This document shows positions 46,008-56,412 of a stretch of 64,000 nt of DNA, one piece after another. Both the position numbers and the translations under genes were made by a program. The notes below the pieces were generated by a model. The model was not told the origin of the DNA. It ran no database searches and worked only from the letters and a program-made list of their open reading frames with translations. This DNA comes from Kwoniella bestiolae CBS 10118 (lineage: Eukaryota > Basidiomycota > Tremellomycetes > Tremellales > Cryptococcaceae): positions 3,800,001-3,864,000 of the forward strand of contig NC_089241.1 of the NCBI RefSeq assembly GCF_000512585.2, in the 5' to 3' direction. Every line of letters begins with the position of its first letter. Within the stretch, counting starts at the first letter, position 1.

Positions 46008-47891
46008 TCATTCACTCCCCTCCTCCCTTCCTGGTGATGCTTTTTCTCGCTCTCTTGCGGGGATAGGTCTTCCAGCTAAAGGAGTAAGCCGAATCATGTG
46101 TCTACGTTTTCCAGGCAATGTATCGAGCGTGGCTGTATGTTGAGCACGCCTCTGATCCCACAGAATGACTGTCCCTTCTGTACATTCCGACGAAACATCA
46201 CAGGATCAGTATTTGCCTGTTTACTTGAGCGAAGATCCTATCCTCTGACTTGCCTTCCCATCGTATTCGAGCCTGAAAATCACCTCCTCTGGCAATATGG
46301 TCGAACAGGAACTTCAACAAATACTCTGATTCTTCCGTTTTGAGACCTTGGATCTGACGTGTGAAGGTCTCGTTGACGAAGAGCGATTCGGCGTCGGTTA
46401 CCTGTAGACATACGTGGTCCGATCAGATCAGATCAGACATATCCGGGAAGAAGAAAACTCCGCTTCGTTTCCGAGCTCGAGCTGCACGAAAAACGTACAG
46501 GATGTCTCGTCACTACAGGATGTAGAGTATCTACCTCTTTTCGACTGAGTGCAGCACAAATCAATTATGAGTCAAGATTGATGTGATTACTAAGTTGAGA
46601 AAGATCAACTAACCTAGTTACCGTTTTGAGGTTGTCGGTGTGCCACGCGTCCAAGCCGTACAAAAACTCTTTCATCGGTTGAGATAGTTTGGCAAAGGCT
46701 TGTACAGTATCCGAAAGGATGGTATCGCCTCCTACCCAGTCCTATGGTCCAAATGCATCATCAATCAACCTTATAATCTCACAAAACTTCCCACTGGACC
46801 CTACACACATCGGTGGGGTATGCGACAGGAGGCACCTTGTATCGCAACATCGTACGATCCAAAGCACAACGCCTGACTTACTTGATTCTCTAATACCCAG
46901 AAGAACGTGATCCCGGGTGGATGTTTCTCGTGACTCTGGTCAGTATGCCATGATATCAAACTTGCCCTGTCTCCCCAATAATTCCTATAATGCATAATGA
47001 ATCGCGACCACGAGGCAATCCATTCATCAGAGAAGCTCCGCACACTCATGATATAGTCAAGAGGTTAAGAGGAGAACAAACCGTCGTCTTACATCCGCAG
47101 CGGATTGGTAAATCACCGCGAATTGCTTATAACCCCTTATACGAGGCGCCTTGTGATGTTCGTGCAATGGTCCAAAACGACTATAATAACATTCTCAGCA
47201 CCAGCATCTTATCCTGTCTTGCCAACGGCTTTGAGAGTATGAAGATACCTTGCAATTTCAATCTGTCTCTCCGGGGCAGTATCTTTCCAATCCTGATTCC
47301 TCAGTACCACAAACCCCCTTTCCGCCACTAGTAGACCGAGCTCGTCCAACGCCTTGGAATCGAGCTGGGATAATTGTAGACCGGATAGTTCGGTGCCGAA
47401 CAGGGGAGTCACGGGTCTACTGGTCGTTGGACCGTTCAGTAGGGATGTGAAGGCTGTATCTGCTCGTAAGGCCGGATCTGATTGCGTGAAGCTATCATAC
47501 CTATCCAGGACCAGGTGTCAGCAACCACTGGTTACATGTGGTCAGTGAGTAGAAGTGAGATTTACTTTGTTATGTCTGTGCCGTCGTGTTCTACTGGTAG
47601 AAGATGTGGGTAGAGCGATTGGTCCGGCTCGATCTGTTCGGCTATCCATGGCATATTGTGGTGTGTGGTCTCTTCGTAAGCTCTATAAGAAGTCAGAATT
47701 TAGAAGTAGGTCAATAGATAGCTTCTAGGCTGTGTCGAATGACGCAGTTAACGGTCTCGTAGATAGTTACATCTTCCCCCTATATACAGCACGAGCTATT
47801 CATGGCTCTTGCTACGCTACCACATCTAATCATTATCCTGTATCAGATGATCATTACCAAACCGTAAACCGACGTACACATGAGCAGGCAT
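46008..47891 (-). CDS. TauD/TfdA-family 2-oxoglutarate-dependent dioxygenase (sulfonate/taurine type)
   Basis: Exons encode TPLFGTELSGLQLSQLDSKA then LGLLVAERGFVVLRNQDW. FGPLHEHHKAPRIRGYKQFA and NYWGDRASLISWHTDQSHE follow (iron ligands His and Asp in WHTD). KHPPGITFFWVLENQ, VDTLHPVVTRHP and FVNETFTRQIQGLKTEESE come next. The C-terminal part is GTVILWDQRRAQHTAT (third ligand His) with RRHMIRLTP (2-oxoglutarate-binding Arg). The active site is complete. Such enzymes, like yeast Jlp1, split sulfonates to release sulfite as a sulfur source. The last intron (46178-46253) is of the GC-AG class. The N-terminal exon (MPAH.., start at 47891) is tentative; the protein could instead begin at MPWIAEQ near 47650. 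It is divergent from a permease gene. Confidence 0.85.
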
Positions 47892-48385
47892 TCCGTCATT
47901 CGTCGAGACACCAGATGTCGTGATTTGTGGCACTTGGGTATCGCAGATCTCCGATTCCTCTGTTTCTCTTGGCTTTACCCCTACACATGCCAAGGATTTG
48001 GTATGACATCTCTTCTTGATTCTGGGATGCTTCGGGTTCAGTCGGGAAGAGAATGATGCGAGATCGCGATAGTATGGTGCGCTCGAAGCCTCGGACCTTC
48101 GGACCCTTGCATAAGATGGTCTTTTAATCAAGATTGACATCCCGAGAGTATGATTTATCGACGCCACTATTAAGGTTGTTGTGCTTGATACTGGGGGATG
48201 TGGCGTGATTATTCGCGCTTCCCCGATTGCCGATTACATTTCTACCATTACCACTTAGCATTGGTCCTCACCATATTGGCTTGGCTGGGAGACAAGAAGT
48301 ATATAAAGGTTACATTCCTCTCTGGAGTCATTCGGAACCCACGCGTTACAGCAATCAGCAAAAACAAAGAACAAAAACCATCAAC
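47892..48385. promoter_or_regulatory. Divergent promoter, dioxygenase / permease
   Basis: About 490 bp between the two inferred start codons. I see no clear operator. TATATAA occurs at 48299-48305, about 85 bp before the permease start, and may be its TATA box. Confidence 0.45.
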
Positions 48386-50443
48386 ATGTCGGCGGAACCT
48401 GACTTAGCTCAAGTACCCGCGCCCGTCATGGGTCCGAACGCATACGATACCCCAACCGATACTCCGCTCAAGAGGGGCAAATGGCAAAGATTCGTATCGT
48501 GGATATGGGATGCGTCAGTTCGGATCGATGTGCCCTTCCAGCTGGGGGCTCAAAGCTGATCTGGTGTGTGTGTGGTCGACTGGGAATAGCGATTACTACG
48601 ATAAATCGCCTGCGGAGCGGAAATTGGTATTCAAACTTGATTGTTTCCTCTTGACTGCTCTGACGTTGGGATGGTGGATAAAGAACGTCGATCAGTCGAA
48701 TGTGAGTGTACGGTACATCTGACCAGGCGAGCGTGCGCTTCAGCTCGGAAAGATTCAACGACACAGGTGATAAGCTAATGCTCTGGACAGTTGTCCAATG
48801 CATATGTCTAGGGAATGAAAGAAGACCTGAAAATTACGGGAAACCAGTACACATACATGGTATCGATCTATTCGGCCGTTCTGGCAGGTATGAATATACC
48901 TAGTAACTTTGTGGTACTCAAAGTCCGACCTTCGAAATTCTTGGCATTGTGTGATATCGGCTGGGGTATCTTTACGTTTGCTCAAGCGGGAGCGCAAAGC
49001 TACCAGGCAATGTACGTTGTGACGTCTCCTTCACTCTTCTTTCTGCTCGAAGGTAGCGATGATAAGAGTTGTGTGCTCAGTCCAATTCATTGATACACAG
49101 GTATGGATTCCGATTCTGCGTGGCCCTATTTGAATCGTTCTACTACCCCGTCTCCTTCTTCCTACTTGGATCATGGTACACCAAGCCTGAATTGGCCAAA
49201 CGAATCACACTGTGGTTCATCGCCTCTCCAGCTGGGAGCGCCTTCTCAGGTTTCATGCAAGCTGGAATATACAATAACATGGATGGACTTCATTCGATCC
49301 GTGGATGGCGTTGGTTATTTATTATTTGTGGGGTAATGGTGAGTATCCTCCGCCAATAACCCATCACTGGAATGATACTGAATGGGAAAATGTACTTGTA
49401 GACTTTACCAATTGGGATTATGATCTGGTTCTTCGTTCCTGATTTTCCTGAAAACACAAAAGTTTGGTATCTTACAGAGGAGGAGAGACAGTTGGCTAGA
49501 GATCGGATTGCAAGGGATGGTGGGTCAGAGCTGGACCTATTGCAGACTGAGGCAGGTTCTCATGATATGACGATTATTTTGTTAATGGTGTGGCTCTGCT
49601 ATCAGGTCGTGATAAAGTGACGAAGAAGATACGGTGGTCGGTCATTCGAGACTGCTTCAAATCGTGGAAACTTTACATCCTCGTAATCTGGTTTACCATC
49701 ATGGCCCTATCTTCGATCGGAGGCAAACAATTCGGAGTCTACCTCAAATCAGAGGGATATTCCGTAACCATGCGAAACGTGCTACCCTCCCTTTCGAGTC
49801 TGTTGATCTGTATCACCTTGATCCCATATTCCTATATCTCCGATAGGACAGTAAGGTTCGGCAGAGGTTGGGTCGTACTCGCCATAGCTGTATGGGGATT
49901 ATTACCAACGGGTATATTAGCTTTCTGGCCCAAATCCAACTCGTTGAGAGTAGCTGGATTCATGTTGAATTCCACGACCTACTCTACACCCATCTTCTTC
50001 GCTTGGGTGGCGGATATCTGCGGTAAACAACATGAGGAGAGAGCGTTTATCACGGGTTTCATCACTGCCTTCTGGTATGCGTGAGTTGACTTATCTTTTC
50101 CCTCTCGAATGTATCTTCGCACACAACGTCATATTATATATGGACCTTCCGCTAATCGTAAGCATGTAGAACCGACGCCTGGATCAATACGATCATTTAC
50201 AAGCAGACCGATGGACCCAGATTCAAAAAAGGTTTTACCACTGCATTTGCCACCGACGTGATATCCATCTTCACCGCTCCACTCGTGATGTACCTGCAGC
50301 ATCTGGATGAGCGGAAATATGCGATGAAAGAAGCGGAAGCGGAGAATATCGCTTCGGAAGTGAAGGATCAGGAGATCGCTCGTCCGGTCGAATATCGGGG
50401 TGGAGCGGAGGACAGGTCGTTGGAGGATATTGACGCAAAGTAG
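48386..50443 (+). CDS. MFS anion:cation symporter (Dal5/Seo1 type permease), with in-frame TAG or alternative 3' splice site
   Basis: Exons give MSAEPDLAQVPAPVMG, then DYYDKSPAERKLVFKLDCFL, LTLGWWIKNVDQSN, GMKEDLKITGNQYTYM and LFESFYYPVSFFLLGSWYT. WFIASPAGSAFSGFMQAGIY, WYLTEEERQLARDRIARDG and AFWYATDAWINTIIYKQ follow. This is the Dal5/Seo1/Fen2 subfamily of plasma-membrane symporters for organic anions and vitamins. About 12 helices. The exon after intron 2 should start LSNAYV-Ser-GMKEDL, but the serine codon is TAG (48809-48811). Using the AG of that TAG as acceptor removes seven codons and restores the frame. A later intron has a poor donor (GTTCTC, about 49555-49604). The gene may be decaying or may code for a shortened form. 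Ends EDIDAK. Divergent from the dioxygenase. Confidence 0.8.
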
Positions 50444-51426
50444 ATTAGATGATCGTCTGAAAATGATATGGTGTCCAAGGGGGATGCGTAAAAAAATTGT
50501 GTTTCTTCTAGATAGGCTTTCGTGAGATTGGATATGCTACTTATAATAAGAAAGCTGGATTGACAACGCCGACCGCTGTGCTACAAAACGAACCCGATAA
50601 CTTGGCTTATCCGCGTTATTCTTGAACATGGATGCAAGATCAGAAATGGAAAAGTTTGCATATCATCACAATCTAGAAGGTAAAGAGTCAACTGACCATC
50701 AAGTGATATGAAAGGGATTCATACACATCACAGATCACAGCATGCATCAGACATGCAAAGGCACATGCAGCAATCTGCACCAACGCAAGCAAACTTGACT
50801 AGAGCCACACAGCCACTCGCATAAAGTTCCGCTTAATCCCCACGTGCAACTCAGGTTTTGTCCAAAATCGCGAGATGCAACAACGGTAAGTAGGTGAAAA
50901 AGTTGAATATCATCGTCCTTGTCTTTCTTCTCTCTTCTCCAAAGAACTCTTCCTTATAGGTAAGCACACCCCTCTTTGCTATGAGTTGCCAGACCGAAGC
51001 TCATGTGTGCAAATGTTTATATAGAGTCGCTTGACTGTCTACCTCCTACGACAAGTTAGGTGCTCGGAAGAGCTCAGAGTGACGCACGGTTCCCTCCTTT
51101 TTAGGACGGAGGTTCATTGGTCTTCTCACCGTTTTGTCGGGGGTTCATCTTATTATTATGAGAGGTGAAGAAGGGAGGATGGATGATACATCTTATTTTA
51201 GTGGTCTACCTATGCATCGTATGTTCTGTGATAGCCTTTGGCATTGATGTTTCGAAAATTTGGGTGGAATTTGGCATGAGCTAGCTGCTCGGTTATATCC
51301 GCATTCGGTTGGACCGAATATCGTCATTCAACGAGACATGAGAGTGAACGGTGCTCTACTGTTATGATTTACAGTAGATAGTTGCAGACGATTGTACATA
51401 TCGTCAAAATACACCTGAGCGGGAAG
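50444..51426. other. Long intergenic region between permease and S28 peptidase
   Basis: 983 bp without a gene. It contains three CATGCA words spaced 11-12 bp (50741-50769) and an E-box CACGTG (50841-50846). A donor-like CTTATAG-GTAAGCAC string near 50955-50967 could mark a 5' UTR intron of the peptidase gene. No RNA gene was recognised. Confidence 0.5.
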
Positions 51427-54152
51427 ATGGTATCACTCTCCTCTCTGCTCCTGCTGAGCAGCCTGCTCGTCAACCCTGTCCTCAGTACAAAGACAACGCT
51501 AGATCCGGATACGCATCGTGAATTACTCTTAAATGGTAGACCCCAAATAGGATTATGGAAATCTCTCCTGAAAGAGCAGAAGCTCAAGGATGAGCAGGCA
51601 CTACTGTTGAGCACGTACGTCTCCAGCTTCCACCTCTCTCTGTCATCTGCTCCAATACTGATATAGATGCTACTCAATAGTGAGAAAAACGCCCAGCAGC
51701 CTTTCCTGTCTTCCACCAAGAAAGAGTTATTCGAGCCCCATTGTTTCCCTCAGAGGATCAGTCATTTCGATGATACGGTGAACGGAACGTTCTGTCAGAG
51801 GTATTGGATTAATACGAGCTTCTACAGGGAGGGTGGACCTGTATTTCTTTTGGATGGCGGTGAAACCAGTGGGAAAGATAGGTTAGTCTCTATCATTTAC
51901 CTGCGCAGCGAACAAGACTGATATTTCTGTACCCTCGTTTCATTCCGCGCTCTCAGAGTCCCGTTCTTGGAGAAAGGGATCCTGCAGATTTTGAGTAACG
52001 CTACGAATGGAATTGGTATCGTACTTGAGCATAGGTGAGCTGCCATTCCTGTTGTTCACCTTAGACAGCTGAGATAGCTAACAATGGGGTGATAGGTACT
52101 ACGGTGAATCCGTACCTGTCAAATCATTCTCAACGGACGATCTGAGATTCCTTAACAACAAAGAAGCGTTGGAGGATTCAGCCTATGTACGTACAGCATC
52201 ACCTTTGTCTCTGGACGATACACGTTGTTCAAGATCCGCGTGCTTATCGCGAAGTATACATCCAGTTTATCGAGAACTTCAAACCACCCCCTTCGATCCT
52301 TTCATCGTCTTCATCAGACGCCCTTCATCCCAATAATACCGCATGGGTGTACTATGGAGGATCATACGCTGGTGCGAGAGCTGCGCATATGAGGAAGGAG
52401 TATCCTCATCTAGTCTGGGGGGCTATAGCAAGTAGTGGTGAGTTTAGTCATATCTCACACTGTTCTTCTCCTTACATGAGAGAAACATCTGTCGTATCCT
52501 TTTGATACGCTTGCTGATGGTAATGATGCATCGACACAGCCGTGACCCACGCCCAGATTAACTTTCCCCAATATTACGGTCCCATCCAGCAATATGCCCC
52601 TGAAGGATGTATCGACACTCTGCAAACAGCCATAGAGCTCATAGATCACCTGTTGGACCAACCTGAACCTATACCTAGGTATCTGAAAGGGTTGTTCGGA
52701 TTGGAAGAATTAGTGGGCAATGAGGATTTCGCGGATGTCATTTCTGGTCCTTTGGGTGGGTCTATCGGGTATCCACTTTGACTTTGACAAGGAGGAGGAT
52801 GACTGACTTTGGATGGGATGGATAGGATATTGGCAAGCTAAGAATTGGGATCCGAAAGGTAAGTCTCTACACGCCGGTCAGAAAGTCAAAACTGATGTAC
52901 TTTTGCTCATATGTATGGTCCAGTCGGCTCAAACGAGTTTTACAATTTCTGTAATACCCTCACAGCTGGAGGTGCAGGTAGCAAAGTGGGACTGATCAGG
53001 ATGTAAGTCAACGTACCCTTCTTCAGCATCGAAATAGCGTCACTCATCGATGTTGATGATCCCGCTTAGACCTGCTTCAATCATCAATTATGGGAAATAC
53101 ATCAAGGAGGTATGCTAAACCTCTCCTACCAACTCGTAATTACCCCGCTGACATTTCTTCCGGACCCATTTGACAGAACGTCGTAGCCAGATGTCCCAGA
53201 TCGGAAGGTAAACCTGCATCTGACATTGAAGACGTACGTAGTGATCTGACCCAGTAATTTATTGCACTTATACCTAGCTGACCGAGTTTTGTTCAGTGCT
53301 TCGGTACCTCTGTAGACTCCAAGTTTGTAGAGACGGACTTGGAACAGACTTGGAGATTATGGATCTTCCAGGGTGAGTGGGACTGATATTGTGACCGTCC
53401 AATTTCTTTTGAAAAGGAACAATCTCGTGGTGTCTCAAGAGACAAGTGCTGATGTGGCTATGCCGTCCGCTCAGTCTGTACACAATGGGGTTATTTCATG
53501 CCAGCACCCCTCGAAGGTCCACGTATCATCTCAAACAAGTGAGCCGGATCATTCCCATGTTTTGTTTGTCACTCAGCTCATGTGTGAAATAGACTCACTC
53601 TCGAATACACATCCAAGATCTGTCGACAGGCCTTCCCACCCGGTAAACACTTTTCTGTCCCCGAATGGCCTGACGTGGAAGAAGTGAATCGCAGGGGGGA
53701 TTACGAGATTGAATATGATAGATTGGCTTTTATAGATGGTGATAGAGATCCGTGGAGACCTATGGTAAGTCTTGGCTTAGCTACGCGGTGTGTTCCAGTG
53801 CTAAGCATCGGGAACTGTGTAGACTCCACAGAGCGATTGGGCTCCTAGGAGGAAGTCTTCGGTGAATAGACCTGTGCATCTGATATTTGGTGGGTTGGAT
53901 TTCATAATTGACTGAATGAAAAGAGATTTAAGCTGATTTTTGTTAAGACGGTGTACATCACTACGACGAAGTAAGTCTATTTTCAACTTTCATATATTGC
54001 AGAGAAGCTGATGAAACCGAATGTCGATAATCACGCAGAACGGTTTGGAAGATCACACGGAAGAACCACCACGAATCAAAGACGTCCATGCCCTCGAGGT
54101 ATCGTTTATACAAGAATGGATCGCTCAGTTTCACGAGCAAAAGGGGAGATGA
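51427..54152 (+). CDS. Secreted serine carboxypeptidase, family S28 (prolyl carboxypeptidase-like)
   Basis: A signal peptide is clear: MVSLSSLLLLSSLLVNPVLS, then TKTTLDPDTHREL. FCQRYWINTSFYREGGPVFL, IVLEHRYYGESVPV and YYGGSYAGARAAHMRKEYP (catalytic Ser in GGSYAG) are the S28 hallmarks. The acid is in DGDRDPWRPM and the histidine in DGVHHYDE. Several N-glycosylation sites (NTS, NAT, NNT). Family members (PRCP, DPP7) cut after proline at peptide ends in acid compartments. About 540 residues, about 14 exons. A poly-Ser/Pro loop (PPPSILSSSSSDA) sits just before the nucleophile strand. The stop follows FIQEWIAQFHEQKGR. Enzyme class is sure; endo- or exo-specificity is not. Confidence 0.92.
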
Positions 54153-54549
54153 TCATCTTGGACTTGATATTCGCCATAAACAGCAACAGACAGAGGATGT
54201 GTGATACATTGTCCTTGTATGTATACGTGCAGGATGCATGCATTGAATAACCAATTATCGTGTTTTATCGGCGATTATCCCGAAGATGACCCATAGATAA
54301 CAAAACAAAAAACATGCAGTTCCCAAGAATTTTCGGTCATCTGCGATTCGAGTAATCGTAATCTTTGTTAATTGCATCTATCTACTCGTACCCGCATCGA
54401 ACCAACATATTCCTGTTCCTTTTTCGCTACATCGACTCGACATATGTTGTAGTACTCGTTGATTTACAGCTTCATCTCCCAGTCAGGCCATTACGACCAT
54501 ATTCGTACCTCGTTTTCATTCCTTCATACGCTGCTCGGTACTTTCCACT
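54153..54549. other. Intergenic region, S28 gene to hydroxyacid dehydrogenase gene
   Basis: 397 bp, tandem genes on the plus strand. T/C-rich leader-like sequence precedes the next start. Nothing else was seen. Confidence 0.5.
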
Positions 54550-55959
54550 ATGACTATCCCAACCTCGACACCTCTCGGAGCTAAACAAGCTACAGTCTAT
54601 CTCCACACGCCGTTCCACCCCAAGGCTGAGGAATATGCCGAACACAAATTTGGCAAGGTCCTGGGACCCAAGGATGGGAGTGTACAGGAGATCATGGCTC
54701 AGGTTGATGGGATTTGTGAGTCGTCATCATACTACTATTCTGACATCGAAGAGCCTCATTACCGCGCGTGTTGATCAGAAAAGCCTTTGAAGGGTTGATG
54801 TTGACCTTGCTTCGTTCGGGCCATGGTAGTACTTCGAGTATCCAATATCACTCGCGATATGATGCTTCAAGCTCCCAATTTGAGGATCATCTCTAGGAAT
54901 GGAGTCGGGGTGGATAATATACATATACCTACTGCCAAGGAAAAGGGAGTGATAGTGACGAATTGTCCCGGAGGGAATGCTCAGGTGAGTGTGGTAGTGC
55001 GAAGGTAGAGAAAGAACGGTCTATTTGTTTAGCTTGGCGATAGAGGCGTTTGGCATTGAAGTTGAAGTGCATAGGCGAGCACACCAATCATGTTCAGAAG
55101 CTGGAGATGTGGATGTGATGTACATGCAGGAGACCACATTGCTGATATACCACACCACATACAGGCAGTGGCAGAGCTCGCCCTCACCCTAGCTCTCGCC
55201 GTCCTCCGACGAGTGGTTGAAGTGGACACTCGAATCAGATCAGGCGAGGTCGTACCATCCATTACTGCCCTCGCTCCAGGGTTATTCGGCAAGACAGTAG
55301 GCCTAGTAGGAATGGGCGATACATCCTATGAACTCGCCAAATTACTCTTGGCTTTCAACTGTCCCATCTTGGTTCATTCACCCACTTCACCATCTGATCG
55401 ATGGACACATACCCAAGATCCAAAGTACCCAGTTGCCATCCCACATCAACGAGTCAACAGCTTAGACGAGTTATTGCAGAATTCAGATGTCGTATCGTTG
55501 CACTGTCCCCTGAATGATACGACGCGAGGATTAATTGGAAAGAGGGAATTGGAGATGATGAAAGATGATGGGGTGATTATCAATACTGCTCGAGGGGGAA
55601 TTATAGACGAGCGAGCATTGGAGGTTGCACTGGAGAATGGGAAGTTGGGTGGAGCGGGGATAGATGTCTGGGAGATTGAGCCTGCTCATGGGGATACGAT
55701 GGGGAGGTTGGGGAGGTTGAGAAATACGGTGGTGTTGCCTCATCTGTGAGTTCTCCCTCAATTGTGTATGGTAAGATGGAAGAGGAGGAAATAGAGTTAG
55801 AGGTAGCATGATTCCGCTATGTAAGGTGCAGTGCTGATAATTAACTTTTCATGTAGTGGAGGAAGTACCGATGCAGTCACCTTGGACGGATGTATCAAAG
55901 CCGTCGATATCATGGCGGATTACTTTGATGGGAAAGAAGTGAGGAATAGGGTGGTGTGA
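54550..55959 (+). CDS. D-isomer 2-hydroxyacid dehydrogenase (phosphoglycerate dehydrogenase-like)
   Basis: The start is MTIPTSTPLGAKQATVYLHT. RVSNITRDMMLQAPNLRIIS, RNGVGVDNIHIPTAKEKGV and TNCPGGNAQ form the substrate half. The Rossmann half follows: VAELALTLALAVLRRV, LFGKTVGLVGMGDTSYELA, DVVSLHCPLNDTTRGLIG, INTARGGIIDERAL (catalytic Arg), GIDVWEIEPA (Glu) and VLPHLGGST (His). The NAD loop reads G-M-G-D-T-S where G-x-G-x-x-G is usual. About 345 residues, five exons. It lacks the C-terminal ACT domain of true 3-phosphoglycerate dehydrogenase, so serine synthesis is not implied; substrates could be various 2-ketoacids. No targeting signal is evident. Tandem after the S28 gene, convergent with the apyrase gene. 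Confidence 0.9.
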
Positions 55960-56412
55960 TAGGTTCATAGGCTATCGCGAATGGCGTGTAGAGTACACTG
56001 GCACTCGTAGTTGACAATACTGCACATAGAATATGAGATATAGAACATCGAAGATATAGAACGTAGAAGATAGAATATAGAGTAATTGTGAAATACAGGA
56101 TCATAGACACACCATAGACTTACATAGACCAGATGCGCATATGCAGTGCAATATAATGCATATCAGCATGCAAATCGTGTACTGATTTCACAATTCATAT
56201 CATGCATGTAATGTGACTAAATGCGTACTGCTTTACCCCAAAAAAAACGATCAATACGTGAACTGTTGTATGCAGTTGATTGTCCATAATCCCATTAAAG
56301 TTATATCATATCACACGTCACCAAGAAGGAACAGCGCCCTCGTTCCCTCGTCAGAATGGTTCAAGCAATATCTCCATCCCATATACAGACCTCAGACCAC
56401 TGTTCCAACCAA
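55960..56412. other. Convergent 3' region, dehydrogenase / apyrase
   Basis: 453 bp between two facing stop codons, A/T-rich, holding the short tandem repeat listed next and several TGCAT words (56134-56210). No gene seen. Confidence 0.5.
56036..56082. repeat. Imperfect 16-bp tandem repeat in a 3' flank
   Basis: About three units of AGATATAGAACATCGA, the second differing by a few bases and the third shortened (AGATAGAATATAGAG). It lies about 80 bp past the dehydrogenase stop codon. Confidence 0.7.
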
